DNA from: Spirosoma spitsbergense DSM 19989
Lineage (GTDB): Bacteria > Bacteroidota > Bacteroidia > Cytophagales > Spirosomataceae
Reading direction: 5' to 3'
NCBI RefSeq assembly: GCF_000374085.1
Contig: NZ_KB893546.1
Location: 15,671 to 72,449 of the forward strand
DNA: 56,779 nt
A program made the translations under genes and the position numbers. Under the pieces are notes generated by a model, which worked only from the letters and a program-made list of their open reading frames with translations, searched no databases and was not told where the DNA came from. The first letter of the stretch is position 1. Each line of letters begins with the position of its first letter. This document shows positions 1 through 9,209 of the stretch, in pieces.

Positions 1-205
1 TTTCTACAATCCATACATCGCCCCGACGCGTGGCTACGCCCAGATTACCGTTGGGTAGTACGGTCAGACCGCCTACTTCGAGCAGTGTGCCTTCGGGAGC
101 GGTCACTTTCAGAATCTTAAAAAAGTCTTCCTCCTTCGGCGATTCCTGCGCCCATAGCAGCGTAAAACTGGCTAGCGTGAAGAGGGTTGTTAGTAGTCTT
201 TTCAT
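1..205 (-). CDS. Secreted protein, N-terminal fragment (gene runs off the left edge)
   Basis: Only the first 68 codons are present. They encode a clear signal peptide (MKRLLTTLFTLASFTLLWAQ), then a stretch ending in GGLTVLPNGNLGVATRRGDVWIVE. A GGLTVLPNG-type start followed by a tryptophan-rich blade is typical of the secreted beta-propeller or heme-associated glucose/sorbosone-dehydrogenase-like proteins of Bacteroidota, but the fragment is too short to assign a family. The ATG lies one base after the stop codon of the upstream DUF1080 gene, so the two are almost certainly co-transcribed and translationally coupled. A role in the same periplasmic sugar-processing pathway as its neighbour is inferred from context only. 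Confidence 0.75.
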   Translation of the reverse strand, partial: MKRLLTTLFTLASFTLLWAQESPKEEDFFKILKVTAPEGTLLEVGGLTVLPNGNLGVATRRGDVWIVE

Positions 206-206
206 G

Positions 207-2105
207 TCAGAACAAAATCGAGTATGTCACTTTTTCTTTCACCGGCACAATTAATTCCTGTCGGCCATTGCTTTCACGAATGATGGCTTTAGCACCTCCT
301 ACATCATCAAGCCTGATGAATTCCTGCCCGTCCACGAGATACATAGTATTGTCCAGCGCACTGATCGTTGTGCCGCTAATGAGCCGGGCATATAGACTGC
401 CAGACGGATTCCTGACGGTCACTTCCCGCTGAATACCCTTGCCTTCGGCCAGCACCCGGATTTTATCATCAACCGATGCATCGTAGCTTTGGTAGCGGAA
501 CGTAGGGCGGTCATTTTCATCCAGCACGTATCCTTTTGGTCGATAGGCAGAGCCGGTTGTATCGGTAGGCCAGTTGGCCTGGGGAGAGGGTAACTTGCTC
601 AGAAATAATACCGGAGTCCCCATCCGCTGCACCATGCCCGTGGGACGGGAAGATCCGTCGCCCCGGTCGTGCCACATTGGTGTAGCATCCAGGAAATTAC
701 CCCGCCAAACCTGCACCAGCGCGCCTTTGTCCAGGTCGTACGTGTAATGAATCTGCTCCGGGCTGCCTACTGAAATGGCGTGGGTTACACGAAGTCCGCG
801 GCCCTGCTGCCCCAGTGCAGATTCTGCCGGAATATCCATAAAACTTCGGAGAAGGGTATTCGTCTGTGCCTCTACAATAATGGGGTCCACATCACTTCCG
901 TTTCCACCAGCTCCTTCGCTTACGGCAAACTCACGAACACCCGGTCCGGCCATGGTGAGGCCCACCGCAGGCTGCGCCCAATCGATAAATTTGCTGTAGA
1001 GCAGTTCAAAAGGCAGATCGCCTTTGGGCAGGGTTGCCTTTCCGCTACCATCCCTGCCAACCGATGCAACAACCGTCTGGTTGTTTATTTTTAGTATTCC
1101 TCCACCCCCCGGAACACCCAGGTTAAAGCGGTATTCGCCGGGTTCGGCCACGCGCATGGTGCCGGTATAGCGAATGAGAAATTCGTTGGGAATCCGGCTT
1201 ACTGATGCCGACAGTACTTTAGTCGCTCCTTCTGCTTCCGGTGCTTTTCCCCCGAATACATAATCAGACTCCTTCTCATACTTTCCTTTATACACGGCAT
1301 AACTAAGGTCGAGTAGTTCGGGGCGGGGTTTGTCATATAGCACATAGCGAATGTTACGGAAAGCAACGGCTCCATGGTCGCCCTGAAGCATAAGCGGACC
1401 AAGTGGTTTTTCGTCCTCAAAAGCAGCCGAACGGGTTGGGCCAGTCAGGTCAACGTTTTCGTGAATAACAACTCCGTTTAGCTCAACCCGAATCATGCGG
1501 GCATTTTCAGTCTTTTGGCCACCCGCATTGAAACGGGGTGCCTGGAAGGAGATCTTTACATGTTGCCACAAACCAGGGGCGCGACTGGCGTTCTGGCGGG
1601 CAGGATGGCCTTCATACCCTTTTTGTCCATCGGGGCGCTTTTCGTCCCAACGCTCGTAAATAGACCCATTGTCTACTGTTTTAGGTCGGCGAACATTCCA
1701 GCTATCAAATAACTGCACTTCGTACCGTCCCTGTAAATAAATACCCGAGTTCGATTGGGCGGCCATCATGTATTCTAGCTCCAGATCAATATCGCCATGC
1801 TGGACGTTTGTCAGCAGGTTATATTTCTGACCAAAGCTGGCATCGGCTGGTACATTGGCCAGGACACCCGTGCCTTTCCCGGTCGTCAGGGTATTGGCTT
1901 TGTTGAGGTCTGCACGAACGCTTCCCACAATACGCCAGTTTGGCGTAGGGGAAACAAACGCACTCAGGTCGTTAAGTTGAATGGCTGTACCGGGCACTGG
2001 TGCGGGTTGGGCCAGGCTCAGTAATGGCCCAGTCAGTCCAAGACCAACAGCCCCGCTAACCGCCAGTAACCTACGGAAACAAGCCGAAACGGTAGTGGTT
2101 ATCAT
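207..2105 (-). CDS. Secreted DUF1080 (3-keto-disaccharide hydrolase-like) protein with C-terminal extension
   Basis: 632 residues with an N-terminal signal peptide (to about residue 32, ending LSLAQ). Residues about 40-260 form a DUF1080 concanavalin-like domain, with the family hallmarks of a DIDLELEYMM strand, NSGIYLQGRYEVQLFDSW and, later, PLGPLMLQGDHGAVAFRNIRY. Family knowledge: DUF1080 proteins act on 3-keto-glycosides (hydrolase/lyase activity) produced by periplasmic GMC or Gfo/Idh oxidoreductases. Residues about 270-400 (YKGKYEKESDYVFGG, then an EYRFNLGVPGGGGILKINNQTVV segment) resemble a PA14-type carbohydrate-binding module. The last 230 residues are a beta-rich region I cannot name. 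It leads an operon with the truncated gene at the left edge and is divergent from a second DUF1080 gene. Confidence 0.85.
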   Translation of the reverse strand: MITTTVSACFRRLLAVSGAVGLGLTGPLLSLAQPAPVPGTAIQLNDLSAFVSPTPNWRIVGSVRADLNKANTLTTGKGTGVLANVPADASFGQKYNLLTNVQHGDIDLELEYMMAAQSNSGIYLQGRYEVQLFDSWNVRRPKTVDNGSIYERWDEKRPDGQKGYEGHPARQNASRAPGLWQHVKISFQAPRFNAGGQKTENARMIRVELNGVVIHENVDLTGPTRSAAFEDEKPLGPLMLQGDHGAVAFRNIRYVLYDKPRPELLDLSYAVYKGKYEKESDYVFGGKAPEAEGATKVLSASVSRIPNEFLIRYTGTMRVAEPGEYRFNLGVPGGGGILKINNQTVVASVGRDGSGKATLPKGDLPFELLYSKFIDWAQPAVGLTMAGPGVREFAVSEGAGGNGSDVDPIIVEAQTNTLLRSFMDIPAESALGQQGRGLRVTHAISVGSPEQIHYTYDLDKGALVQVWRGNFLDATPMWHDRGDGSSRPTGMVQRMGTPVLFLSKLPSPQANWPTDTTGSAYRPKGYVLDENDRPTFRYQSYDASVDDKIRVLAEGKGIQREVTVRNPSGSLYARLISGTTISALDNTMYLVDGQEFIRLDDVGGAKAIIRESNGRQELIVPVKEKVTYSILF

Positions 2106-2179
2106 AGATTATGTCGTCAGGTTTAAGGGGTTAAAATTACATTTTTTCCAGCTAAAAGACCGCTATTAGACATTTACCT

Positions 2180-2187
2180 TATCTTTG
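2180..2187 (+). promoter_or_regulatory. Bacteroidota-type -7 box for the 2229 gene
   Basis: TATCTTTG matches TAnnTTTG exactly and lies about 40 bp upstream of the ATG at 2229. No convincing TTTG -33 element is visible about 19 bp upstream. Confidence 0.55.
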
Positions 2188-2228
2188 GGTGTTTTTACCA
2201 AAGAATATATTAACCCGAATTAGTTCTT

Positions 2229-3035
2229 ATGAAAAACCTCCATGTATCCCTGGCTGTGTGTGCAGCTATTACCAGCCTCGCCCTGTCAAATAAGGTTATG
2301 GCTCAGCCGGAGCCAGGTAAGCAAACCCCCCAATCGACCGAAATATGGGAGCCAGTACCACCCGTTGTGACACCGGGTACCGTGTCGGCTAATACCAGCG
2401 GCACTACCCCTCCGTCTGATGCCATTGTACTTTTCGATGGTAAGAATACCGACGAATGGGTGGCGATTAAAGGCTACTCGCCGGCTAACTGGGAGAACAC
2501 GAACGAAGGACCCCTTAAATGGCCAGTAACCGATGGGATTATGTACTCGACCAAAGGCTTTTCGGCCCGGTCGAAGAAGGAGTTTAACGATTTTCAACTG
2601 CATGTTGAGTTCAAAACTCCCGAAAAAGTAGAAGGCAACAGTCAGGCGCGGGGTAACAGCGGTATCTTTTTGCAGGGCCGTTACGAGTTGCAGGTGCTGG
2701 ACAACTACAACAATCCAACGTATGTAGATGGGATGGTTGGCTCGATTTACAAGCAGACCATTCCCCTGGTTAATCCCAGCCGCCCACCGGGTCAGTGGCA
2801 AACCTACGATATTGTTTATCAGGCTCCCCGCTTCAATAAAGCGGGTATGATGGTTGATTACGCATACGTTACGGTGCTGCTCAATGGCATATTGGTAGAA
2901 AACCACGCGGCCATTCGCGGTACAACGGAATACATTGGTTATCCAAAAGTGCAGCCACACGGTGCCGGGCCTATTTTATTGCAGGATCACGGCAACCCGG
3001 TTGGCTTTCGCAATATCTGGATTCGACCCTTATAA
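2229..3035 (+). CDS. Secreted DUF1080 (3-keto-disaccharide hydrolase-like) protein, single domain
   Basis: 268 residues with a signal peptide ending near KVMAQ. Residues about 65-268 are one DUF1080 domain: AIVLFDGKNTDEWVA at the start, FNDFQLHVEFKTP, GNSGIFLQGRYELQVLDNY, VYQAPRFNKAG and a final GPILLQDHGNPVGFRNIWIRPL. The length is normal for the single-domain family. It is expected to act outside the inner membrane on oxidised (3-keto) sugars or glycosides. It is transcribed away from the larger DUF1080 gene, with a -7 box in between, and is followed by a hairpin terminator, so it is probably monocistronic. The substrate cannot be read from sequence. Confidence 0.9.
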   Translation: MKNLHVSLAVCAAITSLALSNKVMAQPEPGKQTPQSTEIWEPVPPVVTPGTVSANTSGTTPPSDAIVLFDGKNTDEWVAIKGYSPANWENTNEGPLKWPVTDGIMYSTKGFSARSKKEFNDFQLHVEFKTPEKVEGNSQARGNSGIFLQGRYELQVLDNYNNPTYVDGMVGSIYKQTIPLVNPSRPPGQWQTYDIVYQAPRFNKAGMMVDYAYVTVLLNGILVENHAAIRGTTEYIGYPKVQPHGAGPILLQDHGNPVGFRNIWIRPL

Positions 3036-3062
3036 TTGCTCACCGCTTACGAATAACAGACA

Positions 3063-3090
3063 GGCCCTCGGTAAATGCCGGGGGCTTTTT
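3063..3090 (+). terminator. Rho-independent terminator after the DUF1080 gene
   Basis: GGCCCTCGG pairs with CCGGGGGC (one G-T type mismatch) around a short TAAATG loop and is followed by TTTTT. It lies 28 bp after the stop at 3035. Confidence 0.8.
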
Positions 3091-3135
3091 CGTATCATTG
3101 ATGTATGTTAGTTCATCGTCTGAAATAAAGTTTCT

Positions 3136-3645
3136 ATGCGACTACTCTACTACCTATTTCTGCTGGCCATTTTGTTACTAACAGCCTGCTCTACCACTAC
3201 CGTCTACATTGTTCGTCATGCCGAAAAGGTAAACGAGACTGATACCACGAATCTCACTCCAGCCGGATATGCCCGGGCAGAAGCGTTAGCTGACACGCTG
3301 ACTACGAAGGGTATCGACTCCATTTTTACTACCCCCTATCGACGGACGCGCCAAACGGCACAGCCGCTTGCCACACGACGGGGTATTCCTTTGATGGATT
3401 ACCCGGCGAAACCTACGGAGGCTATCGTTAAACGTGTCAGTCAAATCCGTAGTAAAACTGTTCTGGTGGTTGGTCATAGCAACACGATTCTGGAGATTGC
3501 CAGAGGGCTGGGTGCCAAACCAGCAATGACTAAGATTGAATCAGGTGATTTTGATAACCTGCTTCGTGTGAATATCCGGCGTGGGCTGCTGGGTAAATCG
3601 GTTACGTTTTCGCAGTTTACCTATGGTGTGATTACCCCGCCCTAG
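3136..3645 (+). CDS. SixA-like histidine phosphatase family lipoprotein
   Basis: 169 residues. The N-terminus is a lipoprotein signal with lipobox LLTAC (Cys18). The mature domain starts with the histidine-phosphatase motif VRHAEK (Arg27, catalytic His28). It continues with LTPAGYARAEALADTL, TTPYRRTRQTAQPLA (substrate-binding arginines) and VVGHSNT with the second catalytic His at about 115. At about 150 mature residues it matches the small SixA/phosphoglycerate-mutase-like branch. Predicted to be a membrane-anchored phosphatase. The substrate is unknown, and a phosphohistidine or sugar-phosphate substrate is only a family-level guess. Confidence 0.85.
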   Translation: MRLLYYLFLLAILLLTACSTTTVYIVRHAEKVNETDTTNLTPAGYARAEALADTLTTKGIDSIFTTPYRRTRQTAQPLATRRGIPLMDYPAKPTEAIVKRVSQIRSKTVLVVGHSNTILEIARGLGAKPAMTKIESGDFDNLLRVNIRRGLLGKSVTFSQFTYGVITPP

Positions 3646-3732
3646 GGACATTCTGCATCCGTTTTTATCCGTTTCGTCAGCCGATTATCTCAAGTCAAAT
3701 AATTATGCTGTTTCACAACTTACTGATAAACA

Positions 3733-3740
3733 TATATTTG
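3733..3740 (+). promoter_or_regulatory. -7 box for the 3767 lipoprotein gene
   Basis: TATATTTG fits TAnnTTTG exactly. A TTTC at 3711-3714 lies 18 bp upstream as a weak -33 element. The ATG follows 26 bp after the box. Confidence 0.6.
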
Positions 3741-3766
3741 CTTTACTACCTGTCGCCAATTGCTTT

Positions 3767-4225
3767 ATGAAACAACGTCTCCTCACCGCCCTATCGCTTA
3801 CCCTGATGATAGGTTTTATTTGGACCCAGACATCGTGTAGCCGGAATGCGACCCCTGCCAATTATAAAGGCAGCCAGCTTATGCTGGGTAATGGAGGAGG
3901 AATCACGGGTTTCTCTACTACATACTATCTGCTGGCAAATGGAAAGATTTTTAGTCGGAGCAGCCGCGATACTGTATTCACGTTTATTGGCCGACAAACC
4001 AGAGCCAATACAAAGCAGGTGTTTAAAACGGCGGAACAAGACTGTGCCATCAAGACCACAAACTTTGACCACCCTGGCAACACCTACAAGTTTGCCCAGT
4101 GGAAAAAAGGAGAAGAGAGTTACAAGGTAACCTGGGGAGATATTGGTGAAACGGTACCGGCCAGCTACCCCCGGTTATATACCTCGTTCATGGCAACGCT
4201 TCCCGCGTTTAAGACGCTGGATTAG
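3767..4225 (+). CDS. Hypothetical lipoprotein
   Basis: 152 residues. The N-terminal hydrophobic segment ends in WTQTSCSRN, a plausible lipoprotein signal with the modified Cys at about 24. The mature part is about 125 residues, predicted beta-rich, with one further Cys (EQDCAIKTTNFDHPGN) and a WKKGEESYKVTWGD segment. I do not recognise a named family. It has its own good promoter upstream and is followed by an M4 metallopeptidase gene 50 bp downstream. That spacing allows co-transcription, but no functional link is evident. Confidence 0.75.
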   Translation: MKQRLLTALSLTLMIGFIWTQTSCSRNATPANYKGSQLMLGNGGGITGFSTTYYLLANGKIFSRSSRDTVFTFIGRQTRANTKQVFKTAEQDCAIKTTNFDHPGNTYKFAQWKKGEESYKVTWGDIGETVPASYPRLYTSFMATLPAFKTLD

Positions 4226-4275
4226 ACTACAGATTTGACTTGTTGAGTTGACAGATTACCTAAAAACTTACCCTG

Positions 4276-7200
4276 ATGAAATCATTTTTTTTACTACTCC
4301 TGACTGTCACGAGCGTATGGGCGCAGCAACACAATGCGGGTTTTGGCCGTAAACTCAAAACAACTTCTCCATCGCCGGGGCTGGCCGAACGGTTAAACGC
4401 GGTCGTTGTCCCGCTGTTGAAAGACAGAGTCGCTCGTCAGCCATTGCTGGGAGCCAGTGCCGGACAGCGGGCTCTGGAACCGCTACGCCTGAGGGTAGTC
4501 CGGGATTCCAGCACCGGGTTACCCGTATTTATCGAGCGAAAACGGAGCGCTGCCACTGATGCCAATCAGGCGAATAAATCGGGAGCGCGCCTTTCTGCAA
4601 CGGCGGCTGCATCCGCTGCCTTTCAGTTTATTGGGCAGGTGGGTAATTTACTCCAGTTAGATAAGCCGGAAGAGAACTTCACCGTTTCGCGCACCGAAAC
4701 AGACGACCTGGGGCAGATGCACGTTCGGCTGGCGCAAACGTACCGGGGCGTACCCGTACTGAATTCAGAACTGGTTGCCCACCTCACGGATGGGGAAATA
4801 ACACTGCTGAACGGACGCTACCAACCCATAGTCGCTGGTCTTTCAATAACGCCCAAACTGGCCATTGCCGACGCTTCGGCACAGGCACTTAACGATGTTC
4901 GAAAAACATCGAAGGTGCGGTCGTTTGGGGATAATATCCTGAAAATGAATTCGTCGGAAGGGGAGTTGTGCCTGTTCCCAACGGCTAATGGTGGTGCAAA
5001 ACTTGCCTATGCGCTTACGGTTCGACCTAATATGCTCGAACGCTGGGAATACGTGATTGATGCCCAAACGGGTGAGGTGCTGGATAAATACAACCATACC
5101 TGCTCCTTTCTGGGGCCAATTACCGCATCGGGCCGGGATTTGAACGGCGTGACGCGCACCTTTCAAACCTATCAGCAACCCGGCACTGGCTATTTTCTGA
5201 TCGATGCATCGCGCCCGATGTTTAACGCAACCCGGTCTAAAATGCCGGACGACCCGGTAGGGGTACTCTGGACGATAGACGCAAAAAATACCTTTGGGGA
5301 CAATCAGAAACTATACCAGATTACGTCCGGCAACAATGCCGACTGGACACCTACCGCCGTTTCTGCGCATTACAACGCGGGTATTGCCTACGATTATTAC
5401 CAGAATACCTTTAAACGGAACGCCCTGAGCGGAACTGGCGAAACCATCGTATCCGTCGTTAACGTGGCCGATGACGATGGTAAACCCATGGATAATGCGT
5501 ACTGGAATGGGAAGATAATGGCCTATGGCAATGGTAAACTCCTGAAACCGCTGGCAGGTGGCCTGGATGTGGCCGGTCATGAGATGACGCACGGGGTTAT
5601 TCAGAACACCGCCAATTTGCAGTACAAAAGTCAGTCGGGAGCCATCAATGAGTCCTTTGCCGATGTGTTTGGGGCCATGATAGACCGGGCCAACTGGACC
5701 ATTGGTGAAGCCGTAGCTACTCCCTCCATCCTGCCGTCTGGTGCGCTGCGGGATTTATCCAACCCCAACCAGGGTGGTAAAAGCAGGGACCCAAATGGCT
5801 ACCAGCCTGCCACCATGAGTCAGTATGACAACACCTCCAGCGATAATGGGGGCGTACACATCAACAGCGGGATTCCAAACTTTGCCTTTTATAAATTTGC
5901 CACGGTAGTCGGGAAGGACAAGGCCGAAAAAGTGTATTACCGTGCCCTGACGACTTACCTCGTGCGTACATCCCAGTTTCTGGATTTGCGCCTGGCCATC
6001 ATCAAAGCTACCGGTGATTTATACGGAGCAACGGGGGCAGAAGTGACAGCCGCCAAAAATGCCTTCGATGCGGTGGGTATTACCGAAGGAACGCAGAGTA
6101 CCCCCGGCAAGCAACCTGATGTGCCGGTAGCGTCGGGCCAGGATTTGCTCTTACTGGCCGATGCCATTGATGCCAAACTTTATTCGACCGTAGTAGGTGT
6201 CTCTCCGGCTAAGTTCGACCCAAAATCGTCTCTGGGGCTGGTGCATCGACCCAGCGTGACGGATGATGGAAAGTTTGCGTACTACGTGACGACTGATAAA
6301 AAAATCCGGGCGGTGAACCTGACCGGAACCCCTGCCGAAACCATCATCTCTGCCGAGACTATCTGGGACAACGTGGCCATCTCGAAGGATGGCACTAAAC
6401 TGGCCGCCCTCACCGCCGACCGCGACGGGGTGGTGTACGTGTATAGCTACGCGAAGAAAAAATGGGCGCAGTTTAAACTGTACAATCCTACCTATACGGA
6501 GGGTGTTCAAACCGGTGATGTGCAGTATGCCGACTCCTTTGAGTGGGATTTTGCGGGCGAAAACATTGTTTACGATGCGTACAACGCCCTCAAAAACAAT
6601 TCGGGTAAGGCTATTGATTACTGGGACGTGGGCTTCATTAACGTATGGAGTAACACGGCCGGGGACTTTACGAAGGGAAACATCGAAAAGATATTTTCTT
6701 CGCTGGAAGAGGGCGAAAGTATTGGTAACCCGTCATTCTCCAAAAACTCGCCCGACATCATCGCTTTCGATTATGTGGACGAAACGAATAGCACCTATCA
6801 GGTTGTGGCTATTGACCTGAGCACCGGCAAAGGCAATGCCTACGACAACAATACGCTGGGTTTCCCAAGCTACTCCCGGCTAGATAATAAACTGGTGTTC
6901 AGTACGAAAAATGGAAAAAGCGAAGACGTGTCGGGAGTCGACATGGGGGCCGATAAAATTACCTTTAGTGGTAAAGCCACCGTATTATACACCGGGGCTA
7001 AATGGCCGGTCTGGTACACGCAGGGTACGCGTACCATTGTTCAGAAAGCGACGCAAACCATTACGTTTAACGCCATTGCCGACCGGTATAGCAACCAGGG
7101 TGACCTGACGTTAAATGCCACCTGCTCATCCAGCCTGCCCGTTAGTTTTCTGGTGAAAAGTGGTCCGGCGAATTTGACCGGTTCGACGCTGAAATTCACC

Positions 7201-7560
7201 GGCGTCGGTTTGGTGACGGTGCAGGCAATTCAGACGGGCAACGACCAGTTTGCGGCTGCTACCCCCGTTGAGCGTTCCTTCAACGTACTCACCGTTACGG
7301 GCATTGAGCCGTACTGGGCCGATGCGTTGTCTATCTATCCGAACCCCGCTGGCAGTACGCTAACGGTCGATTTGCCCGGATCGCAAACTATCGAACAACT
7401 ATCAATTAAAACATTGACCGGTAGTACCGTAGCCCAGTCCGCCCTCCGCATCCGACAGCATACCGCTACGATAGAGGTTGGGCATTTGCCAAAGGGCCTG
7501 TACTTCCTGCAAATCCAAACGCCGGATGGCACCGTGAATAAGAAAGTAATTAAGGAGTAA
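4276..7560 (+). CDS. T9SS-exported M4 (thermolysin-like) metallopeptidase with beta-propeller-like and sorting domains
   Basis: 1094 residues. Signal peptide 1-17 (ending VWAQ). An FTP/PepSY-type propeptide (about 40-270) includes LAQTYRGVPVLNSELVAHL and WEYVIDAQTGEVLDKYNH. The M4 catalytic domain (about 280-620) has the zinc site HEMTH (His435, Glu436, His439), the third ligand Glu459 exactly 20 residues after the second His (NESFADVFG), and the transition-state His in DNGGVHINSGIPN. Residues about 625-920 look like PD40/WD40-type repeats, followed by an Ig-like module. The last 80 residues (IYPNPAGSTLTVDLPG to GLYFLQIQTPDGTVNKKVIKE) are a type A T9SS C-terminal sorting domain. A secreted or surface-attached protease is therefore expected, matured by propeptide removal. 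Confidence 0.93.
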   Translation: MKSFFLLLLTVTSVWAQQHNAGFGRKLKTTSPSPGLAERLNAVVVPLLKDRVARQPLLGASAGQRALEPLRLRVVRDSSTGLPVFIERKRSAATDANQANKSGARLSATAAASAAFQFIGQVGNLLQLDKPEENFTVSRTETDDLGQMHVRLAQTYRGVPVLNSELVAHLTDGEITLLNGRYQPIVAGLSITPKLAIADASAQALNDVRKTSKVRSFGDNILKMNSSEGELCLFPTANGGAKLAYALTVRPNMLERWEYVIDAQTGEVLDKYNHTCSFLGPITASGRDLNGVTRTFQTYQQPGTGYFLIDASRPMFNATRSKMPDDPVGVLWTIDAKNTFGDNQKLYQITSGNNADWTPTAVSAHYNAGIAYDYYQNTFKRNALSGTGETIVSVVNVADDDGKPMDNAYWNGKIMAYGNGKLLKPLAGGLDVAGHEMTHGVIQNTANLQYKSQSGAINESFADVFGAMIDRANWTIGEAVATPSILPSGALRDLSNPNQGGKSRDPNGYQPATMSQYDNTSSDNGGVHINSGIPNFAFYKFATVVGKDKAEKVYYRALTTYLVRTSQFLDLRLAIIKATGDLYGATGAEVTAAKNAFDAVGITEGTQSTPGKQPDVPVASGQDLLLLADAIDAKLYSTVVGVSPAKFDPKSSLGLVHRPSVTDDGKFAYYVTTDKKIRAVNLTGTPAETIISAETIWDNVAISKDGTKLAALTADRDGVVYVYSYAKKKWAQFKLYNPTYTEGVQTGDVQYADSFEWDFAGENIVYDAYNALKNNSGKAIDYWDVGFINVWSNTAGDFTKGNIEKIFSSLEEGESIGNPSFSKNSPDIIAFDYVDETNSTYQVVAIDLSTGKGNAYDNNTLGFPSYSRLDNKLVFSTKNGKSEDVSGVDMGADKITFSGKATVLYTGAKWPVWYTQGTRTIVQKATQTITFNAIADRYSNQGDLTLNATCSSSLPVSFLVKSGPANLTGSTLKFTGVGLVTVQAIQTGNDQFAAATPVERSFNVLTVTGIEPYWADALSIYPNPAGSTLTVDLPGSQTIEQLSIKTLTGSTVAQSALRIRQHTATIEVGHLPKGLYFLQIQTPDGTVNKKVIKE

Positions 7561-7675
7561 GTTTGACCTTGAATTTTAATCAGCCCGAACGGGTTATTCT
7601 CCGTCATGAGCTTTCCCTGATCAACCAATACCGAGGTTGACTGCTCAGTCCATTCGGGTTGGGTGGTGCTAACTT

Positions 7676-7724
7676 CACTTCCTTCTCCTAGTCTCTTTTG
7701 TTGGCAGGACAGGAGAAGGAAGTG
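7676..7724. terminator. Perfect 14-bp dyad between convergent genes (bidirectional terminator-like)
   Basis: CACTTCCTTCTCCT (7676-7689) pairs perfectly with AGGAGAAGGAAGTG (7711-7724) around a 21-nt loop, between the converging M4 peptidase and M56 genes. The U-tract is poor on the plus strand, so termination is inferred from position and stem strength. Confidence 0.5.
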
Positions 7725-7733
7725 ACACAATTT

Positions 7734-9209
7734 CTATTTTGTGGTGATTGCTATCGTACCTGATGCTTTGTTGACGTCTACGCGAGCAATTTTGTTAGGT
7801 GAAAGCGCAGTGACGTCTTCTTTCGTTACTACTTTCCCGTTGATCATAAAGTTCTTCACATCCTTCAGCGCAGAGGCATCATTGGCCGGAACTGGTGGGG
7901 GAGGTGGAGGAGCGAGTCTTGTCTTCGCATTTGGCTGATCATTATCATCTAGTTCAAAATTGATTGGCAGGTTGAAGCGTACGTTTACTACTCTTCCACT
8001 TTGCATAGCTGGTTTCCAGCGGGGCATATTCTGCACCACTCGGATAGCTTCTTCATCAATGCCAAAGCCAAGGCCTTTTAGAATTTTCACATCGCTCACC
8101 TCGCCTGTTTTATCCACGATAAAATTGACAAAAACTCGTCCCTGAACGTTGGCTTTTTGAGCCGCTGCCGGGTATTTCAGGCTACTCTGCAAATACTGCC
8201 CTAGTTTGGCCATCCCGCCTTTAAATTCGGGTTGCTGCTCCACAACGGTAAAAATCTCACCCTCTACGTTTGCCGGTGTTCGGGCTGCATTTTGCTTTGT
8301 TGCTACGGCAGATTCAATTATAGTCTGGTCGGGTTGGGTACACATGACCAGCAGGGCGGCCAGCGGTAGGGCCAGCGCGTAGCCGAGCAACGCCCGGCGA
8401 GGGGTTGGTGGTTTTTGTAGCATAACGATACGTTGTTTGAGGGTTGATTTTGAGACAAAAGGGGTCGTTAGAGCCGTCAACGGTACATCGAGCGCGTAGG
8501 CGACCAATTGACGGGCATACGTCGGTTGCGTATTGGCGCAGCTAATCGTTTCTTCGGTATCAGTGGTTTGATGAACAGCGGCCCGGTCGGCCAGGAATTC
8601 GTGGACTTCCTGTAAAGCGCGTTTGTAGAGCCAAAGCGCCGGATTGAACCAGAAAAAAGCCTGTATCACTTCCAGAAAAATTACATCCGCCGTATGCATC
8701 TGACGAATGTGGGCGGCTTCGTGGCGTATCAGGGCATCAGGTTTGGTCAGGCTATCGGTTTGATTCAGCACTAGATACCGGCCGAAGGAGAATGACGGAG
8801 TGGTGTTGTCCGGTAATTGGATGAGGGTAAAAGCATCCATGCGCTCGGTATCGCCCCGCCTGATCAATTGGAACACCGCCCTTAACTGCATACCCAGCCG
8901 GATAAGCATGAGCACCACGCCCCCTCCATAGAGTAGCCAAACCCACTGGATAATGCTCAACCCATCAGCCTGCGCTGGCTGTGAATTTCCCACCGAAAAA
9001 GAGGGTAACGTAATTGTACCAACGGGCAAGGAGTTGGCCGCTCCACCCGGCAACTCAATCAATGGTAATGTGAGCGATAGCAACACCGAAGCCAATAGAT
9101 ACGCCCGATTCAGCCCGAAAAACGTATTTCGGCGGAGGAGTAACGCATAGCAACCGTAAAATAGCAGCAGGTACAGGCTTGCGGTCAGGAGGTAAGAGAG
9201 CGTTGTCAT
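7734..9209 (-). CDS. BlaR1-like M56 membrane metallopeptidase fused to a TonB C-terminal domain
   Basis: 491 residues. The N-terminal half carries several membrane segments (about 5-25, 38-55, 88-105, 275-295) and the gluzincin motif HEAAH (His163, Glu164, His167), with EVHEFLADRAAV as the downstream Glu region. After the last membrane helix (LLVMCTQPD) a periplasmic TonB C-terminal domain follows at about 320-420 (VVEQQPEFKGGMAKLGQYL, VQGRVFVNFIVDKTGEV, GFGIDEEAIRVVQNMPRWKPAMQSG). A proline-rich linker then leads to a short plug-like tail, FMINGKVVTKEDVTALSPNKIARVDV. Family role: BlaR1-type sensors cleave themselves or a BlaI repressor in response to envelope signals. Its ATG overlaps the stop of the next M56 gene upstream by 4 nt, making a three-gene blaI-M56-M56 operon. 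Confidence 0.9.
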   Translation of the reverse strand: MTTLSYLLTASLYLLLFYGCYALLLRRNTFFGLNRAYLLASVLLSLTLPLIELPGGAANSLPVGTITLPSFSVGNSQPAQADGLSIIQWVWLLYGGGVVLMLIRLGMQLRAVFQLIRRGDTERMDAFTLIQLPDNTTPSFSFGRYLVLNQTDSLTKPDALIRHEAAHIRQMHTADVIFLEVIQAFFWFNPALWLYKRALQEVHEFLADRAAVHQTTDTEETISCANTQPTYARQLVAYALDVPLTALTTPFVSKSTLKQRIVMLQKPPTPRRALLGYALALPLAALLVMCTQPDQTIIESAVATKQNAARTPANVEGEIFTVVEQQPEFKGGMAKLGQYLQSSLKYPAAAQKANVQGRVFVNFIVDKTGEVSDVKILKGLGFGIDEEAIRVVQNMPRWKPAMQSGRVVNVRFNLPINFELDDNDQPNAKTRLAPPPPPPVPANDASALKDVKNFMINGKVVTKEDVTALSPNKIARVDVNKASGTIAITTK